From Celoporthe dispersa (lineage: Eukaryota > Ascomycota > Sordariomycetes > Diaporthales > Cryphonectriaceae), in assembly GCA_016584495.1 (NCBI GenBank), contig WAID01000003.1, forward strand, positions 5,102,501 through 5,166,500: a stretch of 64,000 nucleotides of DNA, given 5' to 3'. Below are positions 23,544 through 35,903 of the stretch, piece after piece. How positions within the stretch are numbered: the stretch's first letter is position 1; every line of letters starts with the position of its first letter. The notes beneath the pieces are model-generated. The model had not been told where the DNA came from. It worked only from the letters and a program-made list of their open reading frames with translations, and ran no database searches. A program made the translations under genes and the position numbers.

Positions 23544-26500
23544 ATGTCGGAAGAGGAGGTGTCATCGGCTGGTTCGGTGGCGTTTGAAGCCGGGCCGGGA
23601 GCCGGTGGTGATGGTGGTGGCAACGACGGCCTCGAGCCCCTTGCATGCGTAACGTGCCGGAGCCGGAAGTTGAAATGCGATCGGACCAAGCCTGCGTGCA
23701 CGAGGTGCTCCAAGCTGAAGGCCGAGTGTCAGTACCAGAGTCCAGGAGGAAGCCTGCCTTCAAGAGGAGGAACGTCAAGGAGCTGGAGGAGCGCCTAGGT
23801 ACGAGTGTATACGCCCTCGCCCTCTGAGGGAGACTCGGCTGCGGTGCAGCTGGCTGACATGAGCACCCAATCTCACAGCGCAGGTGGAGGTCTTGCTGAA
23901 AGATGCTGCCGGCAAGACGGGGGCTGCTCCTCCTTCTCGGGACAATAACGGTCAGGACGCCTCACTCCCGCGTTCTGGGTTTCAAGGCTCGATCGACGCC
24001 TCGAGACAAAAATTCACAGACGACTCTCTCAACTGGGGCTTCACCAACAACGACGTGCCCGGCCTGGGTGAGGATGCGGACCGCCGCAGCAACGTACCGC
24101 CCATGGGGTGGGGTGCACCTTTACCACGCCAGACATGCAGTACAAGCCCAGGCAGGAGAATGCCGGGGCGACGAGCTATGAGCTGCTGGGCCTCGGGCTC
24201 TTCGAGGCCCTACCACCTACCAAGATGATTGAGGAGCTGTGAGTGTGTCTCCTAAGCGGGTTGAGCCTGAGCTCGGGCGTGGGTCCTCTTGTTTCCATCA
24301 TGCTGATTTTGGTCTTGGGACGGGGGAAAAAAAAAGACATCAGACCTACTTTGTAAAGCAGCACCCTCTCATCCCTATCGTCCATCCTGGACGGTACATG
24401 ACAGCCTTCTACTCGGCCCCTCACCTGAGGCCACCCATGGCCTTGCAATATGCCATCTGGACCATGGCCACAAACGGCCATGAGAAGTACTCGGGCTACC
24501 ATGACGCCTTTCACCGCCGCGCTCGCCATTATCTCGAGGAAGACGAGCTTAGGGTATGTGGGATCCGACACGCAGGTGTCGGCAACTACCGTGGTGGCCT
24601 CTTTACTGATCGGTTGTCGCTTCGCAGGGAGACGGCGAGCACTTTCTCACCGTTGCTCATGCCCAGGCCTGGGCCCTCATGGCCACCAATGAGGCCAGGT
24701 GCATGTGGTTCACCCGGGCTGCCATGTCCGCGGCTCGATGTATCAAGCTCCTGCACATGATGGGCCTACACAAGCTCGATGACCCCGACGCTGCGCACAA
24801 AATGTCACCCACGCTTGCACCTCCAAAAGACTGGACCGAGCTGGAAGGTGAGTGGGTGGTGGCGGCGATGGCAGCGCTCTCACGACAGCTGGTTGGCTGG
24901 CTTGCTGACAGGGACCCTGTGTGGTGACAGAGAGGAGACGAACCTTTTGGGGTGCATTTGCAATCGATTCTCATGCATCCATCAGCACAGGATGGCCGAC
25001 ACTGATCGACCCAGAGGAGGTTAGACCACCAAACCCGTGGCCTGTGTGGGCCAGACGGACTTATTCGAAGGACTACGGGAGGCTAACCATACCCACAGGT
25101 CACCACCCACCTCCCTAGCTCCGAAGAAGCGTTCAACCAGGGTCGTGAGGAGACCACTTGCCGGCTACAGGATGTCTTTTCGGGCTCGCCCTACTCCTCC
25201 TTCGCCGGCGCCGCCGTGATCTGCCATTTGTTCAACCGGATCATGAAACACGTCCACCACTCGAGGCCGGACGATGCCGTAGGCAATTACGAATATGGCA
25301 AGTATTGGAATAGGCATCGCGAGCTGGACAACCTGCTGTCCAGCGCCTTCATGTTCCTACCAGAAGGATTTCGTCTGCCGGCGCACTTGAGGGACCCCGT
25401 AGCCGTCCACACGAACCTCAACCTTCACGCTTCGGTCATTTGTCTTCACAACAGTGCCTATGAGAAGGCAAACGAGCACAACTTCCCTGATGTCATCAAG
25501 ATGATGATCAAGACCCGTCTTGTGACCGCCGCCCAAGAGGTGGTGAGCATCGTCAAGATGACCTCTCACACAAATGCCGGCTACGTAAGTTGTCCCTTCA
25601 AGTTCCCATCCCCCCCTCCCTCCCTTTTTTCCCTTCCTTCTGTACGCCAAGCTCACACTATTCCTTCGAATCTGAAGAGGAGTCCTCTCGTCGCGCTCGC
25701 ACTTTATGTTGCCAGCTCTGTCTGCATTATACAGGCTCAGGACGCACAGGGCCTCTCACCCAAGGTCAAAGCCGACCTCGAATTCCTCCTTATTGCCATG
25801 GACGCCATCGGCAAACAGCACCTTATCACCCTCAATTTCCTCCGGCAGGTCATGGTGGATCTCGAGCGCGCGAACCTGATCCATCTCCTCAACGTACCCG
25901 ACCCCAATATGTATCAAATGGATACTGGCCCGAGCGTCGCGTCGTGTGGGAACAACATCCCCCTGTTTGCACGGTCCCAGGTCTCGAAGAAATCCGACAT
26001 CCTGCCTCCTCTGCCGGGAAGACTACCCCTGAACAAGCCGATTGGCAGGAAGCTGAGCGGCGCCGCCGGCCTGGTGAGGAAGCCGTTCGACGCAACTGCT
26101 GTGTACATGAAACAACCGGACGTGCAGTCGTTCAATACAAACAACAACAATGCCACAGGCACCGGGAACTCCAACAAGCGCAGGCGGGTGAATATGTCGC
26201 CAGACCCGTCAGGGCTACTAAATGATGACATGCCCCGCATCTCCCAGGTAGCATCGTCCTCATCAGCAGACGAGATCTCGTCCTCGTCGGATAACCACAC
26301 ACCGAGGGACCCATCTCTCTCGTTGGCCTCGTGGTGCGGTAGCGAGGCTGCTGCTGCACAGGCTGGCCGGCAGGGTGCCTCGTTTAGATTACCACACCGC
26401 ACAGGCTCGTCGACGACGGGGTCGTCACCCGCTGGGTTGATGAACAATAGCCACTCCACACCGGCGAGCTCGGGGATCAGCCCTGGGACGACGACGTCCG

Positions 26501-26818
26501 GGCCGACGGTGGGGAGGACGGAAAAGCTCGATTGACGGCGGGATCATGATGCCGGATACGGTAGTGAGCACGGAGATCTTTGAGGGGACGGGTGCAGGAC
26601 AAGGCCAGGTGAACAGCGTCGTTGATATGAACATATTCCAGGGACTGAACGGCTGGGACGAGGCGCAGGATGCGTCGGGGCTATATGCGCAGGTGACAGA
26701 AGCCATGCTGAACGACGACAGCTGGATGGTGCTCAACGAGGTGGGCAATAGCTCGTGGGATACAGGACAGGCGGAGGAGGTACAGGCCACGGGCAGGAAA
26801 ACAGGCCGTTGGGGGTGA
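23544..26818 (+). CDS. Zn2Cys6 fungal transcription factor, three frame breaks
   Basis: Nuclear regulator with a GAL4-type binuclear zinc cluster: Cys 35, 38, 45, 52, 55 and 62 in the canonical C-X2-C-X6-C-X6-C-X2-C-X6-C spacing. A basic linker (RRNVKELEERLAQVEVLLK) forms a short coiled coil. A fungal-specific middle homology region follows, with its hallmark ERRRTFWGAFAID. The tail is Ser/Asn-rich and carries KRRR. Exons: 23544-23798, 23879-24238, 24337-24553, 24628-24847, 24931-25019, 25099-25584, 25678-26818. The frame is broken near 23735 (one C missing, directly after the zinc cluster), near 24105-24113 (one G missing in a G run) and near 26511-26526 (one extra base). The last break matters: without it the protein ends at 26535, with it a further 90-odd acidic residues follow (to 26818). 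Corrected length is about 922 residues. It is divergent from the FAD oxidoreductase, a plausible target. Confidence 0.85.
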
Positions 26819-28150
26819 GGACTACAGAGGGCCTCAGTCCGGAGCAGGCTGGAAGGTACCGGGGCATTATAGAGAACCTCACCTGACGATGTAGTACCCA
26901 ATACCACTCTAATATACACCAACAACAACAACGGGTGGTGGCCAATTTTGATTGGAGTTGACAGTGCTACGTTCTACCGCCCGCGTGTGTGTACAGCTAT
27001 TAGGAGTATTCACACGCGAAAGAGGGCAGTCCTTACTGAGGTGGTTTGCGGCCGGTTCACATGCAGACCCATCTAGACTCACGATGTCATGTTGCATAGA
27101 CGTGCTGGGTCGAGACTCATGATGACTCCAAGAAAGAAAAGAAGAAAGAAAAAAAAATGGATTAAAAAAAAAAAGGAAGAAAAAAACAAGGTCGTCGTCT
27201 CAGATGACTCCGGAATGAGGAGGTTCTTGAGAGAAGGGATGAAGTGTAAGTAACCGGGAGCGTTTGGGAACAGGTGCAGTCGCGGTCTCAATAGTGCCGC
27301 ATGTGTGGTTTGACGAGGCTCCCAGGTTCTCCTTCTGTTGCCGCTTTGCGGCCTGAACAGGTATGTTCTTTGCATGATGTAATGGTATCAATCAATGCAT
27401 ACTTGCCTTGCTACTATGCCTTCTCACCTTTGCCTGGTCGCTTTGATTGGGTAATTTTTTCTTTTCCACCCCAGATGGAGGAAGAAGAGGGAGAAGAAGA
27501 ACAAGAAGAAGAGATTTGACATCCGAGACCCTTTTCAACTTCAAGAGAAAGATGAGATCTTGTGAGCCAACAGGTTTCGTTCAAGATGACAAGATCGAGA
27601 GCAGCGGGCTTGGAGACTCCCATAGTACGGCACACACCCCAAGACAGAAGGTTAGCGCTGAAAGTCGAGCCCCTGCCAGCAAGGAAGAGGGGCTGTGGAG
27701 TTACGTCGGCGGGGCCAGCGCGGGGTTCACTGCTTTAAGTGCCTGTCACTGGCCCCCTCCCCTCTCCCCCCCCCCTTTGGAGTATCAGTTGAGGGGCGCG
27801 GGATGATACGTAGTAGATTCCGCACGGCTGTCATCAGAGTGATTCCCTGTCTTGCCCACTGTGCACTCTCTGATGGACTGTGCTCTTTTCGCTCTGCCTA
27901 GTCTCGTCTGGCTGAATCTAACCAAGTCACGCCTCACTCCAACGTCCGTCTAGTCATCTCCGTACATCCCCCCTTTTAGAGAGAGACAGCTGTTTCTTTT
28001 TTTATCTGGTTGTGCCCTCCGCAGACTACAAGAAGTTCCCTACTGCGACGCCGTCTCCCATGATAACCCTCGTCGATCCTGTCATGACCCCTCCTCGCCC
28101 GCTGCCGCTCTGAAGTGTGTGTCCCTTGACTTACATGTGTTCTCTCCATC
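26819..28150. other. intergenic, no gene seen
   Basis: Terminator region of the Zn2Cys6 gene and promoter of the septin-like gene. It contains purine runs (27120-27190, 27478-27515) and no coherent coding frame. Confidence 0.6.
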
Positions 28151-28300
28151 ATGCGACCTATATTCGGCGACACGCCGCCACAGCGTCCCCGCCCCAGCGA
28201 TAACGGGTGCCCGACCGCCTTCTTCCTCGGCGACGAGGACGCCGTCGATGCCGCTCTGGAGCAGTCGCTCTCGAGCTTCGTCACTCCTCGTGATCCCCGG

Positions 28301-28337
<37 letters not shown>

Positions 28338-30440
28338 GCGTGAGTAGTCCTACAGAATCCGGCCCGAGCAGTCCGTCCAAGCACACCGCTACACAGGACC
28401 GTGACGCCAGCGCCTCCGCCGCGTCCTCCCTTCCCGACCGCGATGACCATCCCGAGGACGATTCTCTCTCCTCTGACCATCCCGTCCCCCTACAGCAGCC
28501 TACCCTTGCCTCGGCGGGCACCGAGACCTCGAGGCCCATCACGCCCCTGATGCTGTCCTTGTCCGGGGCTGCCTCGGCCATAAGCGGCGTCTCCTCGCGG
28601 AGGAACTCCATCGCGGCCTCCCTCTCCGAGGACGTAGCCAGCCAGGCCCTGAGCATGAGTGTCGAGCTGCAGCCAGAGCTGTCGTCGTCCGTGATGGACA
28701 GCAGCAGTGCCTCCCAGCTCGTCATGCCCTCCATCAGGATGCCTTCTCGACGGCCGTTCACAGACGAGGGCAAGCGCATTGGGAGGCTCAAGATCCTCAT
28801 TGCTGGTGACTCTGGTAAGCAGGAACGCTAGTGTAACTTCCAAACACACGCAACACCCGGAATCTGACGCTTGTCTGTGCAGGAACCGGCAAGACGGCTC
28901 TCATCAAGGCTATCGTCCAGACCTCGGACGCGATCGTCCACGTCGATCCGATCACACCGCAGCCAGCCATCCTCAGCCAGAGATCGGGCTCGAGTCCTCG
29001 ACCCAAAGGGCGATCCAGGTCAATCAAGAATAGCAACGAGACCACGAAGATCTCCGAGATATCTGCGAGCACCAAGCCATACCCTGAATGGTGGTCCGAC
29101 TTGGACGATTCCCGACTTCTCAAACGTAGAAAGAGCCTGGGCGGCGATACCATCTTGGACAGGAATATTTGCTTTATTGATACCCCGGGATACAGTGACG
29201 GTTCATCTGTGAGTAGAGAGAGCTCCTTCTGGGGGCCAACACATCGACGTGCTGACCCGCCAACAGAGTATGGAGTCTATTACTCCGGTAATTCGCTATG
29301 TCGAGTCGCACTTTGAAAAGGTGCAGTCTAACACGTCGGCTGATTTCGAGATGCTTAATATGCTGGGCGGTGATGGAGGCAACCAGGTCGACGTGGTCCT
29401 GTACCTCATACAGAACAGTAAGATGCCCAAGAGAGATCCTGTCAAGTGGCCAAGCTGACGGCTCTTCTCAGGCTTGAAACCCGCGGACCTCAAGTATCTG
29501 CAACTATTAGCACCGCTCACCAACGTGATCCCGCTCCTGGCCCAGTCAGACACCTTGACCCCCGAGGCCGTCAGCCAGAGCAGGGAGCGCATCAGGAGCG
29601 AACTGCGAGAGGCGGGCGTGCGGCCATTCTCGTTCGCCACTTCTGCCTCTGCCGGAGGCGCGGAGTCGGCGTGGCCTTACGCCATCTCCAGCTTGCCTGG
29701 GTCAGACCACGATGTCATGGATGCCAGCCTCCTGATGAGTCCAGACTACGTCCAGCCGCTAGTGCCCTCGGACCTCACCGCCCTCGTGGGGCAGATATTC
29801 AGCGAGAGCGGGGCCTCCCTGGCTGAGGCACGCCGCGGCGAGGAAATTCCTGCAGTGGAAGAACTCGGAGAATTCATCTCGACCAAGGGCTCTGTACAGG
29901 CCCCTGAGCGTGCCGACCGGCTTGCCATCAGCCTCCCTGGTGGCGGCAGGACCACCGCGGACATACTCGCTTGCGCGCATCGCTGATCACACGCAGCGTG
30001 AGGAGCGGATGGCGCAGATCCGCCTTGCGAACTGGGCATCGGACCTGCAAAGGAGCCTGGCGAACGAGAAGGCCCGCTACGAAGCTCTTGCGCGCGGGGA
30101 GAGGGCCGTCTGGCTGACAGAAAGGCTCAACGAGTGCGTCCAGGACGGGACACTCGTGGCGGTCAAGAACCAGGAGCGCAGCCCGTCAAGACTGCGTGCA
30201 AAGAGGCTGTCCCGGGAACGGAGGCCAGATTCCGTAACCATGCACCACCAGGACCCGCTTGGTTTGCTTGAGGTTGCCTCAAGGCTGAAGAACAATGGCT
30301 GGATCACACTCGAGGTGCTTGGGGGTGTGAGCATCCTGGGAGGCGTTGTCTTCTGGGTCTCCAAGACCCATGGCTGGCACATCCAAGCCCTTGGATGGGT
30401 GGTTGAATCCTGGTCTGACCTCAAGAGCAGTGAGAGGTGA
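28151..30440 (+). CDS. septin-type GTPase-domain protein with C-terminal membrane segment
   Basis: Exons 28151-28814, 28883-29208, 29267-29417 and 29472-30440 give about 702 residues. The first 215 are disordered and Ser-rich, with a run of about a dozen Gln encoded by CAG repeats. A P-loop GTPase domain follows: G1 GDSGTGKT (residues ~218-225, restored exactly by splicing), G3 DTPG within FIDTPGYSD, and AQSD where septins carry the G4 AKAD. The sequence VDVVLYLIQNSLKPADLKYL is septin-like. A charged helical region (IADHTQREERMAQIRLANWA) precedes a hydrophobic segment of about 21 residues (~657-677) that looks like a single transmembrane helix, with about 25 residues after it. A frame break lies near 29941-29965 (one extra base or two missing). 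Canonical septins lack such a tail anchor, so this is probably a divergent fungal septin-like family. GTP hydrolysis and location are inferred. Confidence 0.8.
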
Positions 30441-31015
30441 CCAAGGGCAGCTGGAGCTGGGTGTGTTGCTCAGTGACGGCATGCCCCAGGCCATGTGGCG
30501 CACTTGTTGGAAACATGGGAGGAGAGAAAGCCGCCTCTGTTGATGTGACTGTAAGCTGATTGGAGCTGTCTCACCTTGGAGGCGCCACCTAAAATCTCCT
30601 TTCTATATAGATGAGACATCCCAGCTTTGAATGATTGGAAACCTGCACTGGACAAATTGAAAACCGAAGAAACAAGACAAGAAACTATCAAACGTAGATG
30701 AAAAAGTAACTATTTGCCTTCATCGCGCGTGTGAAAAATAGTGGGCCCACCCCTGCCACCCCTGCTCCCTGACGTTGCTTTTTTAGTATCAAATTTCTCC
30801 CCACTTCCTCCATGGTAGAAGTGCACCCACCCACGCTGCTGCCCCAAATCGGAAGCTGAGCACCTTGTTGGTTTCAAGGACTCTCTTTCACACACGCACG
30901 CTCTCTCTCTCTGTCTCTCTCCCCTCCTCTCTTTTTCTCCCGTCGCGTTCTTCAAGACAGCTCGCCCTGCTGCTGTCCTTTACCAAGACCAACCTCTGGT
31001 TTCTCGACCGCTGCC
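30441..31015. other. intergenic, no gene seen
   Basis: 3' region of the septin-like gene and promoter plus CT-rich leader (30897-30935) of the poly(A) polymerase gene. Confidence 0.6.
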
Positions 31016-33255
31016 ATGGCTGCCGATATGCAATGGGGTGTGACACCTCCCATATCGCTGGCCCTGCCTAACGAGTCCGAGAAACGCTCCAACGACTCCC
31101 TGTTTACAGAACTCAAGGCCCAGAACACCTACGAGCACGCGACAGAGACCCAGAAGAGGTGCGACAGATCTCACGGTAGCGGCGTTCTGTTGGGCGTCAT
31201 GCTGACTACAGCATCGCTTTCGTCTTGACAATACACTGGAGGCTGACCGCTTTGGTGTCACGCAGGGAGAACGTCCTCAAGTCCCTCCAGAGCATCGCCG
31301 ACGTCTTCATCAGGAAGGTTGCCGAGAAGACGTTCTCAGAGAACCCGGCCATCCAGAAGTCAGCGCGCGGCCGCATCTTCACCTATGGCAGCTACCGCCT
31401 GGGTGTCTTTGGCCCAGGCTCCGACATCGATACCCTCGTCGTCGGCCCGAAATACGTTACACGAGAGCACTTTTTCGAACTCTTCCCCGGCCTGCTCAAC
31501 GAGATGACGCCCCCGGGCGCCATCACCGACCTGACCGCCGTCACCGATGCCTTCGTCCCCATCATCAAGTTCGAGTACTCGGGCATCAGCATAGATCTGA
31601 TCTTTTCCCGCATCGCCACCCTGACCGAGATCCCTCCCCAGTCCAGCGGCTGGGACCTGCTCGACAACAACCTGCTGCGCGGCCTCGACGACGCCGAGCT
31701 GCGGTCCCTGAACGGCACGAGAGTCACGGACGACATACTGAAGCTGGTCCCCGAGCCGACGTCATTCCGTCTGGCGCTGCGGGCGATCAAGCTGTGGGCC
31801 CAGAAGCGGGCCATCTACGCCAACATCATGGGCTTCCCTGGAGGTGTGGCCTGGGCCATGCTGGTGGCGCGTGTCTGTCAGCTGTACCCCAAGGCCAACG
31901 GTGCGGTGATTGTCAACAAGTTCTTCCACATCATACGGCGCTGGCCCTGGCCCCAGCCCGTCCTGCTGAAGCAGGTGGAGGATGGTCCCCTACAGGTGCG
32001 GGTGTGGAACCCCAAGGTCTACAAGGGCGACGGTTATCACCTGATGCCCATCATCACGCCCGCCTATCCCTCCATGTGCGCAACCTTCAACATCACCCAC
32101 TCCAGCAAGTCAGTCATCCAGACGGAGCTGGACCATTTCGCGGGCGTGGTGGATCAGATAATGTTAGGCAAGCAGCCGTGGAAGACTCTCTTCGTCAAAC
32201 ACTCCTTCTTCACACAGGATTACAAGTATTACATCATAGTCAACGCAGCGAGCACGACTAAGGAGAATAGTAAGATCTGGGGAGGCTTCGTGGAGTCCAA
32301 GATCCGTCTCCTGGTGCAGAGCCTCGAGCGACACCCATCCATCCAGCTGGCCCGGCCGTTCAACAAGGGCTACGACCGGAAACACAGGTGCACGCGCGCG
32401 CTTGATGAGTGGAACAAGATCCTCGATGGGAGTCTAGATCATGTTGTGAAGGGCGAAGAGGAAGCTGACGCACCCAGGACAGAGCCGGCCAACGGCACAG
32501 TCAAGGCAGAGCCCACCTCACCGGCAAAGGTGCAGGCGGAAGGCGCTGATGGTGACGACACCAAAGACCTCGATGCCAAAGATGCCGATGTCAAGATGGA
32601 AGAAGAGGATGCCCCTAAGGGGGTCTTCACATCTACTCACTACATTGGCCTCGAGCTGCGGGAAGGTCAGTAGTACCTAGGAGCAACATGCAAACCCCCT
32701 TCTTGCCCTCTCCCCCCTTACAAACCCGCACGATCTCTCTCTCTCTCTCTCCGTGTATTAGTCTTAACGCCAGGACGATTGACAATGCAGGCGCGAAATC
32801 CCTCGACCTATCCTACGAAGTCAACGAGTTTAAGAGTATCTGTTTTGCCTGGGAAAAGTATGAGAAGGAGCTGCAGGATTCATGTGCCGTCAGCGTGCAG
32901 CACGTGCGAAAGTAAGTCTCGGTGGCCTGGCACGGTCGTAACCTGCGCGTACTGACTGGCTGTTCCAGCTGGAGCCTGCCCGACGACGTCTTCGAGGCCG
33001 GCGAGGTGAAGCCCACAAGACCCCCTGAAGAGAAAGGCAACAGATGGCACCAACGGGGCGAAGAAGCGGAAGGCGCCAACCGAAGTATGTCGCGATACAA
33101 AAACGTCGTCGTCACAGAAAGATGCCCCATGAAGGGGGCCTTGGGGGAATGGATGGTACGGCGGCAGACACAGCCCGTCTCCCTGACTAACCTCTCCGTA
33201 GGACGTCAAAGACCCTGCGAAGCGACAGCAGACAACCACAGTCAACGCTGGCTGA
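31016..33255 (+). CDS. PAP1: poly(A) polymerase, one frame break near the C-terminus
   Basis: Nuclear enzyme that adds the poly(A) tail to cleaved pre-mRNA as part of the cleavage and polyadenylation machinery. Five exons: 31016-31158, 31266-32665, 32791-32911, 32969-33084, 33202-33255; about 610 residues, near the usual fungal length. The nucleotidyltransferase motif is clear: FTYGSYRLGVFGPGSDIDTL (about residues 85-105) carries the GS and two catalytic Asp, and SIDLIFSR the third. The central domain (FPGGVAWAMLVARVCQLYP) and the RNA-binding domain (SKSVIQTELDHFAGVVD) follow. A charged linker precedes the final exons. The frame breaks at an A run at 33033-33035: one A too many. Removing it restores GAKKRKAP, a likely nuclear localisation signal, and the last exon ends TTTVNAG. 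An essential gene is unlikely to be broken, so an assembly error is favoured. Confidence 0.95.
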
Positions 33256-34596
33256 AAGGCCTGACCCTGATCCTCGTTGCCCAGGGACACGTCGTTCTTT
33301 GAATGCGCTGATTGTACTGGCGCAGGGAACACATCGTACTAATACCACAGAAAAAGCCCGCTCCACTGTTCCCTGATGGGACTGCACCACCGGCCGACAA
33401 CATCGTGCCGTGATGATCACCTCTGTATAGACTTAAAAGGGCTCGGAAGCTACGGCATAGAGAGACAAAACCCCCAACATTCGGAGGCTTTACAACTGAG
33501 CATCATAAAGGCGCCCGAAACGGCCACCTACCTAGTCGCTGGACTGCTGGGGCCTGGGCGCCACAAGAGAAGGGGGGGGGGGCGCAGAGAGACACCGACG
33601 ACAAACATACCATAGGTGGACAGGACCGTTATAGGCATGCACAGCCTCTGTCCATGCAGTGTCCATGTTGCCAGCCGTGTATCTTAGAATTAATCATTAG
33701 ACTGGTCAACAGCCTGAATAGAAGTCACCTTTTAGAGGTATACGTGCCTCGCTGAACTCACAGGTATATTTTGTAGTAGTCTCGTGCTCGCGAAGGATGC
33801 GAGAGTGCCGTGTGTATGTATGCCAAGTATGTATAATTGACTCCACGGATGAGAGCACACATGATGCTGCGGATTCTCCCTGTGAGTGATTTGGGGCGGG
33901 AGGGAAGTTACAGTACTTGCATCTGCTAACTACTGCATTCCTGATCTGCTAAGATATTGAAAAGTAGCACCATGTCTATACGTTAGCTAGGAGGTGCACA
34001 AGTTGACTGATCCTGAAGAGGCGCGAATTATTTGAAGGGTGGTAGTTCCCCTCCAGGTTCGACGCGTCTGTCTGGGCATGGGCAGCTGATCGACTCTGGC
34101 CCCTGCCCGTCCCTACCCGGGGTCCCGATCCTGATTACGGTTTAGCCTAGCCAGCCTAGCTCCTGCAGGGGCAACGGCAGGGACGCACGGGCCACCCAAA
34201 AATAACAGAAATTACAGACAAGACAACTAAGAAGGCCTTTCTGACCCCTGTAATGCACTGCTTGGAAAGGCGGTTTCGTTGAAGGCTTTAAGTGAGGAAA
34301 CTGCCTTGAATTTTCTCTGAAGTTCGGGAAAGGAGCAACCAAAACAGACTAGCGCAACTTCACACGCTGCCCTCTCCCAGATCAGCAGCCTCCGCCCGCT
34401 GGCCCTGTCTCGCCTCTTAAATACGCGCACCCCGATTAACTCTCTCTTGTTCCCGCGCCTCTCGCGAATTCCCCCACCCCAGGTCAAACCCATCAACCAT
34501 TTACAACACACCCATCCAAAAATCATCGATTTGTCCACCGCGACAACTCTTTTCATCAACTAAACCACATTCCTCGCACTTTTAAACTCCTTCAAA
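33256..34596. other. intergenic, H4 promoter region
   Basis: 1.3 kb without a coding frame. The 3' part upstream of 34597 is CT- and CA-rich, as expected of a histone leader. No histone H3 partner gene lies here. Confidence 0.6.
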
Positions 34597-35309
34597 ATGA
34601 CTGGACGTAAGTGAATCCTCTTTTTTCCTGCCGGCGCCGTTGTCAAACGCGTCGAAATGCATGTCGGCGTCGCTGCATCGTCACCATCACCGACCCTTCG
34701 TGTGGTGGTGGTGGTGGGGCAGACCGCCCACCCACACAAGGGGCACGGCGCGTCCTCCACAATCACATGCAGTCGCGTAAGGCCTTCATGAGAGCCTCAT
34801 CTGCAACATGCAACATCATTCATCTGATCGCAGCTGCGTCATTTTTAATCATCATCATCACTGCCATTGTCATGGTCGTCATGATCAATAACAATAACTA
34901 ACATTGTATCCTCTTAGGCGGCAAGGGCGGCAAGGGTCTCGGCAAGGGCGGTGCCAAGCGCCACCGAAAGATTCTCCGTGACAACATCCAGGGTATTACC
35001 AAGCCCGCTATCCGACGTCTCGCTCGTCGTGGTGGTGTCAAGCGTATCTCTGCCAGTACGTTCCAGTCCTTAACCATGGTCGTCACCAGCGACGCGTCCT
35101 TGATTGCAATAACAACACACGAGATGCTAACATGATCCCCTCCAGTGATCTACGAGGAGACCCGCTCTGTCCTCAAGTCCTTCCTCGAGGGCGTCATCCG
35201 TGATGCTGTCACCTACACTGAGCACGCCAAGCGCAAGACCGTCACCTCCCTCGACGTCGTCTACGCCCTGAAGCGCCAGGGCCGCACCCTCTACGGTTTC
35301 GGTGGTTAA
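34597..35309 (+). CDS. hH4: histone H4
   Basis: Core histone; pairs with H3 in the nucleosome. Exons 34597-34606 (ATG plus two codons and one base), 34918-35055 and 35147-35309 give exactly 103 residues. The protein starts [20 protein letters not shown], contains RISAMIYEETR at the second junction and ends RTLYGFGG, all canonical. The 311-nt first intron is the longest in the window and has a clear branch site CTAAC about 15 bases before its TAG acceptor; the second (90 nt) has GCTAAC before CTCCAG. Codon use is strongly biased to C-ending codons, as expected of a highly expressed gene. It stands alone, not beside H3, which suggests the solitary H4 copy found in many Sordariomycetes. No frame break. 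Confidence 0.99.
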
Positions 35310-35903
35310 GCGTCTCGTCTGGCCCACCACACTTTTCTGATCACATCGAGGAAAGTTGGCTCAGTAGTTGGTTGTTTCTCAGGAGGCAAGCGATCTATCT
35401 AGAGACGTCGGGGACTATCGTTGGGGGTTGGTTTCGGTTGTACAATGGTGCAGCTCGTGCAGCACTCGCGTGGCGGATGACATTTGTTTTTCGGCGTTGG
35501 GGATTCACGGATTACTCGGAATGACAAGGCTCGGGTAGGCATGATGGCCATTGATTGACAGACAATTGCGCTGCGAAATACACTTTATGAACATCACACT
35601 TCTCGCTCTTGATCCTTCCCGGTGACTTATGATGTGCTTGATGGCTATATTCGATCATTGAACTTGAAAATATCTCAATGTGCGCTACATCTCGGAGCGC
35701 TGTCTTTGTCTATTGCAGAGATATAAATAATAATGCCTACCCAACCCACTTTGACATCTGCTGACGATGCGGCTGGTAATGATGATGCTCAGGATCCCCA
35801 GGCGCCCAGTCGGTGGCCTGACTTCGCAAGAATGGAGAAGGCCCTCCTCCCCTACGGCCTTGCCTCTGCCCCTCTCTGTTCTAGCCAACGACTGATGTCT
35901 TGC
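35310..35903. other. convergent intergenic region, H4 / Trs20
   Basis: 594 bases between two converging genes. They hold both 3' untranslated regions; no gene seen. Confidence 0.6.
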
